Of a stretch of 26,590 nt of DNA, positions 8,671-17,216 are shown piece after piece. Numbering within the stretch: position 1 is the first letter of the stretch; every line of letters starts with the position of its first letter. The notes under the pieces were generated by a model. That model was not told where the DNA came from. It did not search any database and was given only the letters and a program-made list of their open reading frames with translations. A program made the translations under genes and the position numbers. The stretch is from CAYPLH01 sp964411505 (GTDB lineage: Bacteria > Bacillota > Clostridia > CAYPLH01 > DUMO01), in contig CAYPLH010000054.1 of assembly GCA_964411505.1 (NCBI GenBank), forward strand, positions 1 through 26,590, written 5' to 3'.

Positions 8671-9253
8671 GTGGATCATACATGGTGGGCGGTCAAAGTA
8701 AATGCAACCTTTGACAGAGTAAATGCAACAAGTAGCGTTTAATTGTTCCCAAAGAGGTTGCATTTAGTGAAAAATGTTTATTATAAATGCAAACGACATG
8801 GGAAATGCAAGGTTTAATGTTAAAATTAGGCGTAATCTAGCTAAGGGTGCGAAAACTTGATTTTTCGGTCAGAGTAAATGCGCCCCCCTCAAATTTCTTG
8901 CATAGCCGTCCGCCGACCTTGACTTTTGCCTGTAAAAATGGGGCAGAAAAGTGTGACGGGGCGGGACGGAATTATAGATGCAGTTTTATTGCCTCGTCCG
9001 TACAGATTGTACCATTTTCACATTCAAAACTCAAGGCAGACCCGCCGTTGGCGGGCGGCTAGTAAGTGTGAACCGAAAGTGGTTGTTCAGGGGACAAACA
9101 AAATTATAAACGTAAAAAAACCGTTACGCAAGATGAAGTTTTCAGTCACCGCTTGTCGGACTAAATGCCACTATCCTGTTTGGCGGATTAAACGCAACCA
9201 CCAAGCAAGCAAAAGGTTGCATTAACAATGTCAATTCACGGTGGATCATACAT
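8671..9253 (+). repeat. 13-bp direct repeat GTGGATCATACAT bounding the GC-richer segment
   Basis: GTGGATCATACAT occurs at 8671-8683 and again, identical, at 9241-9253. Between the two copies lie six or more of the 18-bp motifs and a noticeably GC-richer stretch (about 8880-9165) with a CCCGCC/GGCGGG hairpin (9041-9055). There is no convincing gene inside: the open frames overlap each other and have no recognisable protein features. The arrangement suggests a small non-autonomous element or recombination between two related elements. Confidence 0.5.
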
Positions 9254-9277
9254 CGGTAGTGAATTTAACTATAATCA

Positions 9278-9306
9278 TTGCACTTGTATTATTTTTGGTA
9301 TATAAT
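9278..9306 (+). promoter_or_regulatory. Putative promoter of the AraC-type regulator gene
   Basis: TTGCAC (9278-9283) and TATAAT (9301-9306) are separated by 17 bp. Transcription would start near 9313, leaving a 60-nt leader before the ATG at 9374. It begins 24 bp downstream of the last mobile-element repeat, so the element's decay or insertion may have shaped this promoter. It also rules out the upstream start codons of the open frame as the real start. Confidence 0.6.
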
Positions 9307-9373
9307 GAACTCAGAAATCACAGACAAACAAATTGTGATTTATCGAGTCAAGTATAATACAGGCGGTATTATA

Positions 9374-11716
9374 ATGAACAGTAGATTTAGCTTTAAATTC
9401 ATATCTATTAAGCAAAAAAGCGTATTTTTTAAATTTATGCTTTCGTTTTCTATTCTTATACTTATACCAATACTTACTCTTGGGATTGTTTTTAATTATG
9501 TTTTTTCCGAGAATTTTTACAATGAAACAAGAAAATATAATAATATACTTCTGGTAAGAACTTCGGAGAAAATTGAACAGAATATGTATGAATTAAAACA
9601 GATGATGTATAGAAAAACATTTTTAGTGAATATTGAACTTAGTAATTATTCCCGAATTTCTGAAGTTGTAAATGAGCTTAAAAGAATTAATGCAAGCAAC
9701 CAATTCATTGATGATATATTCGTTTTTTATAATGGTTATAATAAAGTTATTACTGATCATGGAATGTATGATTCTAGTCTGTTTTTCAATAATGTCTATA
9801 AAATTGAAGGTATGAGTGATGAAGACAGGAACATAAAATTAAATAATAGTAATAATTTTCATGTTTTACCTATCGAAGAAATTATTACAAGCTCTGGCGG
9901 AAAAGTGAATGCTGTTATGGTTTTAACTTCATTTCCACTATACAGTACTCAAACTAAAGGCACACTAATTGCTATTGTAAAAGAAGATACATTAAATCAT
10001 ATGCTCGATTCAAATGGTGAACAGCTACAAAGCAAATTAGCAATAATAGATAAAGACAATGGAATAATTACTGAGACAATGAACATAACAGATGAAAGAT
10101 TGCAGGGTAATGAGAAAAGTTATAAGAGCGTCATAAGTGCATTGGGCAAGGATAACAATAATAATATCATCATTGATTATAATGAAACAGAAACATCAGT
10201 ATCTTATTTTATGTCCTCTTTTGCTAATTGGATATATATGGTTCTAACACCAATTGATAAAATAATGGCTAAAGTAGTTTTCTTTAGAAATTTTGTTGCA
10301 GGTCTATCCATTTTCCTTTTTGCGATAGGTATTTTTCTTTCAGTAATAGTAACTAAAAACTTATATAAACCAATCAATGAAATTGTCAGCATGTTTAAAA
10401 GCAATATACAAGAAAAAAGAGAATCGAAGGATAATGAAAATGAATTCAAATATATAATAAATCACCTAAAATATGTTTTTAATAGAAATTATACTTTGGA
10501 GGAGAATGCAAATAAAAGTGTTGCTGTTATTAAGAAATACTACCTTAAGTCTCTTCTGCTGGGTGGAGATACTGATAATAGCCAAGATAATGATATTTCG
10601 GGTGTAAACAGAATTTTTAAATATCCGTTCTATGTTGTAGTAATAGTTGCCTTAGCAGAACCACTTCGCGAAAGACACAAGATTGATAAAAATGAATTAC
10701 AACAAAAAAAAGATGAGGTTCTAATGAAAATGCATCAGAAGTTTATGGGGGAAGGGTTTCTGGGAACCATTACAAACATCAAAGGAGGCAGGATATCAGT
10801 TGTTGTCAATTTTACAGAGGAATTTTCATTAAAATCGTACATAGATAACATTACGTTAGAGTTACTTAAGGTTTGGAATCATCCATTTCTACCATTGGAT
10901 ATTGGAGTAGGAGGTATATATAATAATATCGAAAGTATAAATCAATCTTATGAGGAAGCCATACAGAGTCTGGAGTATAGAACAATATATGACACTAACA
11001 AAGTGTTATATTATAGCGAAGTCAGCCGTAATTTAAAAGATATAAAGTTCAGCTGTCCCATAGAAACCGAAAAGGCAATTATTTATAGCGTAATGTCAGG
11101 GGATGTTGACAGTGTAAAGCGGTTAATTGAGGACATATTTGAAGGTTTAATATCAGAACAAACAGCATATGGTATGATTGTTTCCATGTACAATGAATTG
11201 TTGTATATATTAATGAAGGCTTTGAGCAAGAATAGAAATTCAATTAATGAATTAATGGTATCTGAACTAACTGATATGCTTAATACTAATTCATTATGGA
11301 CACTCAAAGAAATACAGGATAATGTTATAAAGATATATAGCTATATTACTACCAAGTTTTGCGAGGAAAAGAGAAGTAATAATGAGTTAATGAAGGAACG
11401 TATTATTAGCTATCTTGATAGTAATTATTACAAAGACATTTCTTTAGAAACAGTTGCAGATCAGGTTGGATTAAATCCCAAATATGTAAGCAGATTCTTC
11501 AAGGAACAGAACGGTATGAATTTTATTAATTATCTCAATTCCTTGAGAATAGATAAAGCAAAAGAAATCCTTACGCAAAATAAAGATCTGAAGATAAAAT
11601 GTATAGGAGAAAAGGTTGGATTTACAAGTACAAACACCTTTATTAATACTTTCAAAAAATATGAAGGAATTACCCCCGGTAAGTTTAGGGACAATTCAGA
11701 AATAGTAAGCAAATAG
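9374..11716 (+). CDS. Membrane-bound sensor/AraC-family transcriptional regulator
   Basis: A 780-residue one-component regulator. TM1 is at about residues 20-42 and TM2 at about 303-325, bracketing a 260-residue extracellular sensor region of the Cache-like type common in these proteins. After TM2 comes a cytoplasmic linker, then a C-terminal AraC/XylS DNA-binding domain (about residues 675-775) with both helix-turn-helix units: LETVADQVGLNPKYVSRFFK and CIGEKVGFTSTNTFINTFKK, ending in the typical GITPGKFR. Such regulators sit beside LplB/YtcP/LipO-type sugar importers in Clostridia and Paenibacillus and activate them in response to an extracellular sugar or binding-protein signal. The frame is open from 9278, but the ATG at 9374 with AGGCGG 7 nt upstream lies behind the promoter and starts a normal N-terminus. 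It is transcribed from its own promoter and separated from the importer by 310 bp. Confidence 0.9.
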   Translation: MNSRFSFKFISIKQKSVFFKFMLSFSILILIPILTLGIVFNYVFSENFYNETRKYNNILLVRTSEKIEQNMYELKQMMYRKTFLVNIELSNYSRISEVVNELKRINASNQFIDDIFVFYNGYNKVITDHGMYDSSLFFNNVYKIEGMSDEDRNIKLNNSNNFHVLPIEEIITSSGGKVNAVMVLTSFPLYSTQTKGTLIAIVKEDTLNHMLDSNGEQLQSKLAIIDKDNGIITETMNITDERLQGNEKSYKSVISALGKDNNNNIIIDYNETETSVSYFMSSFANWIYMVLTPIDKIMAKVVFFRNFVAGLSIFLFAIGIFLSVIVTKNLYKPINEIVSMFKSNIQEKRESKDNENEFKYIINHLKYVFNRNYTLEENANKSVAVIKKYYLKSLLLGGDTDNSQDNDISGVNRIFKYPFYVVVIVALAEPLRERHKIDKNELQQKKDEVLMKMHQKFMGEGFLGTITNIKGGRISVVVNFTEEFSLKSYIDNITLELLKVWNHPFLPLDIGVGGIYNNIESINQSYEEAIQSLEYRTIYDTNKVLYYSEVSRNLKDIKFSCPIETEKAIIYSVMSGDVDSVKRLIEDIFEGLISEQTAYGMIVSMYNELLYILMKALSKNRNSINELMVSELTDMLNTNSLWTLKEIQDNVIKIYSYITTKFCEEKRSNNELMKERIISYLDSNYYKDISLETVADQVGLNPKYVSRFFKEQNGMNFINYLNSLRIDKAKEILTQNKDLKIKCIGEKVGFTSTNTFINTFKKYEGITPGKFRDNSEIVSK

Positions 11717-11719
11717 ACC

Positions 11720-11740
11720 TGCTAGTCTAGCATATTTTTC
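11720..11740 (+). terminator. Possible weak terminator after the regulator gene
   Basis: TGCTA (11720-11724) and TAGCA (11728-11732) form a short stem with a 3-nt loop, followed by TATTTTTC. It begins 3 nt after the regulator stop codon. The stem is only 5 bp, so termination would be weak. Confidence 0.35.
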
Positions 11741-11851
11741 TAATTACTAATATGATATAGCTATGCCATAAAAAATGTTGTTTAAAATGTTGTCATCCAT
11801 CGGATTCTTTCATATTTCAACACTTGTTGTGCCGTTCTAGTGTTCCAGTTC

Positions 11852-11908
11852 AAATGTAGAAAAACAAAGATAAATAAGATAATTAAACATTCAAAATGTA
11901 GAAAAACA
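11852..11908 (+). promoter_or_regulatory. Direct repeat, candidate AraC-type operator
   Basis: AAATGTAGAAAAACA occurs at 11852-11866 and 11894-11908, an identical 15-bp direct repeat with a 42-bp period, or about four helical turns, so both copies face the same side of the DNA. AraC-family proteins bind direct repeats. The pair lies 63-119 bp upstream of the -35 of the importer promoter, a usual place for an activator. The rest of the 310-bp gap holds a shorter repeat AAAATGTTGT (11772-11781, 11784-11793) and no gene. Confidence 0.45.
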
Positions 11909-11970
11909 TGCATAATTAGAAAATGAAAGATTTACAATCTGAACTCATAGTCTATACAATAAAAATGTGA

Positions 11971-11999
11971 TTTATAAAACATCATTGATTGTATATACT
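11971..11999 (+). promoter_or_regulatory. Putative promoter of the importer/sulfatase/GH67 operon
   Basis: TTTATA (11971-11976) and TATACT (11994-11999) are 17 bp apart. The -35 is a poor match, as expected for an activator-dependent promoter. The first gene starts 28 bp downstream at 12027 behind an AGAGGGG site. Confidence 0.45.
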
Positions 12000-12026
12000 A
12001 CTAGAGCAAAGTAGAGGGGTCATATA

Positions 12027-12977
12027 ATGGACAATAAGTTATCATATTTAAATCAGAAGCATACTGAAAAGCATGGTATATTTTTCAAAATTAATAGGGA
12101 CAAGTATTTGTTATTAATGTTGTTGCCGGGGCTTCTTTATTATGTAATATTTAAATACCTTCCAATGTATGGAGTTGTAATTGCATTTAAGGAATATAAC
12201 ATTTTCAGGGGGATATCAGCTAGCCCATGGGTTGGACTAGAGCATTTCATGAACTTTTTTCAAGGTTCTTCCGTGTACAGGTTAATAAGAAATACACTTA
12301 TTATTAACATTTATGGTCTTATATTCGGTTTTCCTGCACCTGTTATACTGGCGCTTGCATTTAATGAGCTGAAGGGCAAATATTTCAAGAAGACCTCTCA
12401 GGCAATAAGTTTGCTACCACATTTTATTTCCACTGTAGTAATAGCGGGTCTTGTAAAAAATTTCTTATCGCCTACTACTGGTATAATTAACCGTGCAATA
12501 CAGCTTGCTACCGGGGCTGATCCAATTAATTTCTTTATGAATCCCCAGTATTTCAGATCGATTTATATTTCCATGGATCTATGGAAAAGTGTAGGATGGG
12601 GATCGATAATATTTAGTGCAGCATTATCAGGAATAGATCCATCGCTATATGAAGCGTCGTTTATAGATGGTGCAAACAAGCTTAAGCAGGCAATATATAT
12701 TACAATTCCGGGGTTATTGCCCACGATAGTTATTGTACTGATATTAAGGCTTGGAGATATGCTGGATGTGGGAGCACAATCAATAATACTTTTATATAAT
12801 CCAATGATTTATGAAACAGCAGATGTGTTGTCTACATATGTTTATCGGCGAGGTTTGGTTGGTGCAGATTACAGTTTCGGTGCAGCAGTTGATCTTTTTC
12901 AGTCAACAATTGGGATAATTTTGATTGTTTCTGCAAACTACATAAGTCGAAGAATGACAGAATCAAGCCTATGGTAG
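12027..12977 (+). CDS. LplB-type carbohydrate ABC transporter permease
   Basis: One of two membrane subunits of a sugar ABC importer of the CUT1, LplB/YtcP subtype. The 316-residue protein has about six transmembrane segments, an N-terminal cytoplasmic tail, and the EAA loop that contacts the ATPase, LYEASFIDGANKLKQAIYIT followed by IPGLLPT (roughly residues 209-235). The subtype's characteristic early block KYLPMYGVVIAFKEYN is present. It is the first gene after the presumed regulated promoter and is followed by the second permease with no real gap. No ATPase gene is in this window; importers of this subtype commonly share an MsmX-like ATPase encoded elsewhere. Confidence 0.93.
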   Translation: MDNKLSYLNQKHTEKHGIFFKINRDKYLLLMLLPGLLYYVIFKYLPMYGVVIAFKEYNIFRGISASPWVGLEHFMNFFQGSSVYRLIRNTLIINIYGLIFGFPAPVILALAFNELKGKYFKKTSQAISLLPHFISTVVIAGLVKNFLSPTTGIINRAIQLATGADPINFFMNPQYFRSIYISMDLWKSVGWGSIIFSAALSGIDPSLYEASFIDGANKLKQAIYITIPGLLPTIVIVLILRLGDMLDVGAQSIILLYNPMIYETADVLSTYVYRRGLVGADYSFGAAVDLFQSTIGIILIVSANYISRRMTESSLW

Positions 12978-12999
12978 AATGAGAGGAGTCTTTATATAT

Positions 13000-13893
13000 A
13001 TGAGCAAATCAAGATTTTCACTAAAATTAACTTGGGATGATTTCATTTTTAAAATATCTGCTCTAATTATCGTGTGGGTAGCTTTAATATTGACTTTATA
13101 TCCATTTATCTACGTCTTTTCCAGTTCGATTAGCAGTCCTGTTGCTGTTATGCAGAACAAGGTATTCATATGGCCTGTTGGATTTAATCTTACAGCTTAC
13201 AAAAAGCTTATAGAATATCCAATGGTCTTAAAAGGATATTACAATACAATTCTTTACACTGTAACAGGTACTTTCATAAATATGCTGCTTACAGTTATGA
13301 CTGCTTATCCCTTAGCAAGAAAAAGTCTTGTTGGAAGGAAAGGGTTCGTATTTTTGATTACTTTTACCCTTCTATTTAATGGAGGATTAATACCTACATA
13401 TCTTGTAGTAAGAAGTTTAGGGATGGTAAACACAAGATGGGCAATGATTATACCAAATGCTATGGTAACATGGAATGTTCTTTTGATGAAGACTTTTTTT
13501 GAGAGTATGCCAAATAGCTTGATCGAAGCAGCAATTGTTGAAGGAAGTACAGAAATGCAGACCCTGTATAAGATTGTCTTGCCGCTTTCTAAGCCTGCAA
13601 TTGCAACCATATCCTTATTTTATGCAGTCCGACATTGGAACAGCTTTTTTCCTGCTTTAATATACCTGAACAATAAGGACTATTATCCCATACAGTTGTT
13701 TTTACGACAGATAGTTCTTGAAAGCCAGACGGCTGATGTACTTGGTCAGATTACACGTGTAGAGGATTTAATGTTAACTGAGTCATTGAAGTATGCGACT
13801 ATTATGATTGTAACAATACCAATATTAATAGTATACCCTTTTATTCAAAAGTATTTTGTTAAAGGTATCATGGTAGGTTCTGTGAAAGGGTAA
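13000..13893 (+). CDS. YtcP-type carbohydrate ABC transporter permease
   Basis: Second membrane subunit of the importer, 297 residues from the chosen start, with six predicted transmembrane segments. The EAA loop reads LIEAAIVEGSTEMQTLYKIV then LPLSKPA, and the C-terminus ends in the YFVKGIMVGSVKG motif typical of this permease type. An ATG at 12979 would add seven residues, but GAGAGGAG (12981-12988) lies inside that extension and serves the ATG at 13000 (11-nt spacing, slightly long). It starts 22 bp after the first permease and is surely co-transcribed with it. Confidence 0.93.
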   Translation: MSKSRFSLKLTWDDFIFKISALIIVWVALILTLYPFIYVFSSSISSPVAVMQNKVFIWPVGFNLTAYKKLIEYPMVLKGYYNTILYTVTGTFINMLLTVMTAYPLARKSLVGRKGFVFLITFTLLFNGGLIPTYLVVRSLGMVNTRWAMIIPNAMVTWNVLLMKTFFESMPNSLIEAAIVEGSTEMQTLYKIVLPLSKPAIATISLFYAVRHWNSFFPALIYLNNKDYYPIQLFLRQIVLESQTADVLGQITRVEDLMLTESLKYATIMIVTIPILIVYPFIQKYFVKGIMVGSVKG

Positions 13894-14045
13894 GTGTGAT
13901 ACTAGGTCGTGTAGAAAAATAATGGGCGTGATTTTTATGTACAAGGGGGCGATAAAATCCATAAGATTATAATTTTAAGAATGGCAAAGTTCTAAGAATG
14001 GGACAGGAAAGCTTAAAAAAAAAGATACCAGGGGAGGTAATTATT

Positions 14046-15632
14046 ATGTTCAAAAGTAAGACTAAGGTAATAGCAGTTTTATTAGTGTTGATTATTCTTG
14101 CAGGGATTGCATCAGGATGTACATTGAAAAAAGGTGATGAGAAGACAGAACCTACACAGCCTATCTCATCACAGGCACAAGCACAAGTGACCGACAAGCA
14201 AGAAGAAGTTGGTGGATACAAGCTTCCATTAACCGAGAAAAAGGTTACCATTGACTATTTAATGTCCGATAACTTACTTGATCCAATTACTGCAGATATG
14301 TTAGTTTTAAAGGAAATTCAAGAGAGGACAAATGTATATTGGAATCTAATTTCAGTGCCTAGCACCGGATACGCTGAAAAGTTTGCAATTACGCTTGCTT
14401 CGGGAGATATGCCTGATATATTATATTGTGAAATTATAGATAGTAAAAAGTATGGGCCTGAAGGAGCTTTTCTTCCTCTGAATGATTTGCTTGATAGTGT
14501 AGGTCCAAATATTGTAAATGGTATTAAAGAGCGAAAAGCTGTAAAAGAGATTACAGCAGATGATGGAAAAATATATGTTATTCCAAAATTCAAAGAATCT
14601 ATCAAGCCTCATAGCTATATGCTTAGAATGGATTGGATGAACAAGTTGCAGTTAGAGATTCCCTCAACCCTCGATGAGTATTATAACGTACTTAAAGCAT
14701 TTAAAGATGCTGATCTTGGTGGTGATGGCAGGACTATACCATTAGCAGTCCAAGGTCTCGGAATGTTAAGGGCTGTTTTCAATACTTTTGGCACAGAGGA
14801 TGGGTTTGTAGCAAAAGATGGACAAATTTATTATGGACCTGCAACACCAGAAATGGAAGATGCAGTAACATACATAAATAAACTATACCAAGATAATCTT
14901 ATAGAGCGCGATTTTATGGTTATTTCCAGAAAACAATGGGAAGAAAGAGTCAGCACGGGTTTAGCTGGATCAATAACTACTTCCGCAACTCAATCAGATG
15001 TTTTTACAGAACTTTTATCATATGATTTTCCTGATGCAATAATGATGCCTATTGAGCCCATAAAAGCACCTGACGGTAACAGATATTCTCGTGGAATATC
15101 ATGGCTGGGAGCTGGTAACATTGCAATTTCCAGTAAAAGCAAGTATGCAGAATTGATAGTTAGACAATTTGATTATGTTTATAGTGATGAGGGCAGACTC
15201 CTTACTTCATATGGAATTGAAGGGGATACATTTACTTATATCAATGGAGAACCTGAGTTCACAGAGAAAATGTTTGAACTGGGAGGAGAAAGATTCACCC
15301 AATATGCAATATTCGGACGCAGAGTTCCTGTTAACCCTATTTCTAATGCTGATCTAAAAAGATTTAAAGACACATTGGCAGGGGAAGGTATAAGGTGCAA
15401 CGTACCGTATATGATGGAACCTGTACCACAACTTGGTTTTTCGTCTGAAGAGTTGAATGAGTTAAAAAATATAGAGACTGACGTCAACGACAAAAAAGAT
15501 GCATATCTTCTTAAATTTATTACTGGAGATGAACCTTTAAGCAATTGGAGTAAATATATTGAAGAATTAAAGGTTGCAGGACTTGACAGAATGGTAGAAA
15601 TTTATAATGAAGCATACAGCAGGTTTGATTAA
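14046..15632 (+). CDS. Extracellular sugar-binding lipoprotein (LipO-like)
   Basis: Substrate-binding protein of the importer, lipid-anchored outside the membrane. At 528 residues it has the size of the LipO-like subgroup that pairs with LplB/YtcP permeases, larger than ordinary CUT1 binding proteins and often handling oligosaccharides. A basic start (MFKSKTK) is followed by a hydrophobic core and the lipobox ending at Cys25 (GIASGC); -3 is Ala, not the usual Leu, a tolerated variant. An acidic/Gln-rich linker follows. The start at 14046 has GGGGAGG at 14031-14037; an upstream in-frame ATG at 13998 would spoil the signal peptide. The 152-bp gap before it shows no clear promoter. A strong hairpin follows the gene (15662-15696), which could raise the level of this subunit. 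Confidence 0.92.
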   Translation: MFKSKTKVIAVLLVLIILAGIASGCTLKKGDEKTEPTQPISSQAQAQVTDKQEEVGGYKLPLTEKKVTIDYLMSDNLLDPITADMLVLKEIQERTNVYWNLISVPSTGYAEKFAITLASGDMPDILYCEIIDSKKYGPEGAFLPLNDLLDSVGPNIVNGIKERKAVKEITADDGKIYVIPKFKESIKPHSYMLRMDWMNKLQLEIPSTLDEYYNVLKAFKDADLGGDGRTIPLAVQGLGMLRAVFNTFGTEDGFVAKDGQIYYGPATPEMEDAVTYINKLYQDNLIERDFMVISRKQWEERVSTGLAGSITTSATQSDVFTELLSYDFPDAIMMPIEPIKAPDGNRYSRGISWLGAGNIAISSKSKYAELIVRQFDYVYSDEGRLLTSYGIEGDTFTYINGEPEFTEKMFELGGERFTQYAIFGRRVPVNPISNADLKRFKDTLAGEGIRCNVPYMMEPVPQLGFSSEELNELKNIETDVNDKKDAYLLKFITGDEPLSNWSKYIEELKVAGLDRMVEIYNEAYSRFD

Positions 15633-15634
15633 GA

Positions 15635-15696
15635 TAATTAAAATTTTAATTAAGTGATAATTTTGGAGGCGGGGCAAAGGTTGTCATGCCTCCAAA
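15635..15696 (+). other. Palindrome and 9-bp stem-loop between binding protein and sulfatase genes
   Basis: A perfect 18-bp AT palindrome (15635-15652) lies 2 nt behind the stop codon. It is followed by TTTGGAGGC (15662-15670) pairing perfectly with GCCTCCAAA (15688-15696) around a 17-nt loop. The sequence after the stem is not T-rich, so it is not a standard intrinsic terminator. It is well placed to block 3' decay of the upstream transporter mRNA or to be an RNA-protein binding site, giving high binding protein and lower enzyme expression. Confidence 0.5.
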
Positions 15697-15742
15697 TTAG
15701 TACTTGCAGTCTTTAAAAGGTTGTAAAAAGGGGAGATAAAAG

Positions 15743-17215
15743 TTGGAGAAATCTATTGAGAAAAATAATGTTGTTTTAATATGCTGTGATCAGTTAAGAG
15801 CAGATTGGTTGGGCTGTAATGGGCACCCTGTTGTTATGACTCCCCAGATAGACCAATTAGCTCAGGAGGGAATTAATTTTCAATCGGCATTTTCAGAATG
15901 TCCGGCATGTGTACCTGCCAGAAGAATTCTTATGACAGGTAAAGGAAGCTATTCGATTAAAATGAATAAAAATAGGGCTACTCAGCCATTTGCCGAGGGA
16001 CCGAAAATTGCAGAAGTGATGACACAATCGGGGTACCAGACTTTTGCAGCAGGAAAACTCCACACATGTCCTCCCAGAAACAGAATAGGGTTTGAGGAAG
16101 TTCAGCTAAATGAAGAAGGGAGAAAGATTCATGAGTGCTTTAAGGATGATTACGAAGCATTTTTAGCTGATAATGGCTACTCTCACCTTGCGTATACTCA
16201 TGGTATGGGCAATAATGAATATGGAATGAGAATAAACCCGTTACCAGAACCATTTACTACTACTCACTGGACTGCACAAAAGGCAATGGAGTTTATTGAG
16301 AGAAGAGATCCTACAAGACCGTTTTTCCTTCATATTTCTTTTGATAAGCCTCATCCATCTATAGCACCTACTCAAGAATACTTTAATTTGTATAAAGATA
16401 TTGAAATGCCTAGGCCTGTAGAAGGCGACTGGACAAAACACAAATTACCAAGCCACACACGCTATCAACAGTTAAAAAACAACTATGACATGTGGAAAGG
16501 TCATCCCTTGGTAATACAACAAAGCCTTAAAGGATATGCAGCTATGATAACCCATATCGATAGCATGATTGGTGTGTTTTTAGGAACATTAAGGGAAAAT
16601 GGGCTGTTAGATAATACCATGATTATTTTCACAAGTGATCATGGAGATAACCTGTTTGATCATGGAGGACTAGCAAAAGTAGACTTTTTCAAAGGTTCAT
16701 GCAGTATACCTTATATAATTTGTCCACCAAAGAAATGGGTAACAGAAAACGGGTTTATACTGGGACAATTAAATAAAAAAACCTCGGCTTCACTCATGGA
16801 TATAATGCCTACTGTTCTTGAAATGTGTGGAATTAGTATTCCGGATTCTGTAGAGGGACAGTCGTTAGTTCCTGTACTACTTGATGAAAATGCAAATTTT
16901 AGAGAGAAGTCTTTTGGTAATTGCAGCGTGTTATATACAGTTATGGATGGCAGGTTTAAATACATTTGGGCAGGAGACGATGGGTATGAGTTTTTGTTTG
17001 ATACTCATGTTGATCCACGTGATTGTGATGATTTAGCAGAAAAAGAAGAGTACAAAGACATGCTTATCACTTTCAGAAAAGACTTAATAAATTGGTTGGA
17101 AGTAAATGATGATCCTCATGTAGAAGATGGTAAGCTAAAAACGATTCCGTATTACAAAGAATTACTAAAAACAGCCTCTTCCAGAACATCGTGGAATAAC
17201 AGAGGGAGACATTGA
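15743..17215 (+). CDS. Sulfatase family hydrolase, Cys-type (first of two)
   Basis: A 490-residue member of the arylsulfatase-type (S1) alkaline-phosphatase-like superfamily. N-terminal VVLICCDQLRADWLG supplies the first metal-binding Asp. The sulfatase signature C56-V-P-A-R60...M-T-G is intact; Cys56 would be converted to formylglycine. A second metal site appears in IIFTSDHGDNLFDHGG. No signal peptide or TM segment is present, so it acts in the cytoplasm. It would remove sulfate from an imported sugar; phosphonate or phosphate monoester hydrolysis by relatives with the same motif cannot be excluded. Translation starts at a TTG with AGGGGAG 7 nt upstream. It lies 110 bp downstream of the binding protein gene and 1 bp from the second sulfatase. 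No maturase for formylglycine is encoded in this window. Confidence 0.9.
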   Translation: MEKSIEKNNVVLICCDQLRADWLGCNGHPVVMTPQIDQLAQEGINFQSAFSECPACVPARRILMTGKGSYSIKMNKNRATQPFAEGPKIAEVMTQSGYQTFAAGKLHTCPPRNRIGFEEVQLNEEGRKIHECFKDDYEAFLADNGYSHLAYTHGMGNNEYGMRINPLPEPFTTTHWTAQKAMEFIERRDPTRPFFLHISFDKPHPSIAPTQEYFNLYKDIEMPRPVEGDWTKHKLPSHTRYQQLKNNYDMWKGHPLVIQQSLKGYAAMITHIDSMIGVFLGTLRENGLLDNTMIIFTSDHGDNLFDHGGLAKVDFFKGSCSIPYIICPPKKWVTENGFILGQLNKKTSASLMDIMPTVLEMCGISIPDSVEGQSLVPVLLDENANFREKSFGNCSVLYTVMDGRFKYIWAGDDGYEFLFDTHVDPRDCDDLAEKEEYKDMLITFRKDLINWLEVNDDPHVEDGKLKTIPYYKELLKTASSRTSWNNRGRH

Positions 17216-17216
17216 G

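Larger units (their letters stand above)
7918..9232. repeat. Cluster of 18-bp repeats resembling IS21-family terminal repeats
   Basis: A motif close to GTCARAGTAAATGCAACC recurs on the + strand at 7918-7935, 8692-8709, 8713-8730, 8867-8884, 9155-9172 and 9182-9199 (the last three diverged), and in reverse orientation at 8756-8769 (partial) and 9215-9232. The outermost copies extend into a longer inverted repeat: GCAACCTTTTGCTTGCT at the left end (7930-7946) is matched in reverse complement near 9204-9220. Multiple short repeats at each end are a known trait of IS21-family elements, where they bind the transposase. No istA or istB gene is intact here. The span is therefore read as one or more decayed or non-autonomous elements. 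Confidence 0.55.

Noticed and set aside
8847..9225. Two overlapping + strand open frames (71 and 99 codons) inside the mobile-element region
   Set aside because: They overlap in different frames, run across transposon-end repeats and a hairpin, lack ribosome binding sites and have no protein-like features.
7918..9232. The recurrent 18-bp motif as a CRISPR array
   Set aside because: Copies are irregularly spaced, occur in both orientations and vary in sequence; there are no uniform spacers and no cas genes.
9278..9373. N-terminal extension of the AraC-type regulator from an upstream start
   Set aside because: The extension begins within the -35/-10 promoter and precedes a well-spaced ribosome binding site and ATG at 9374.
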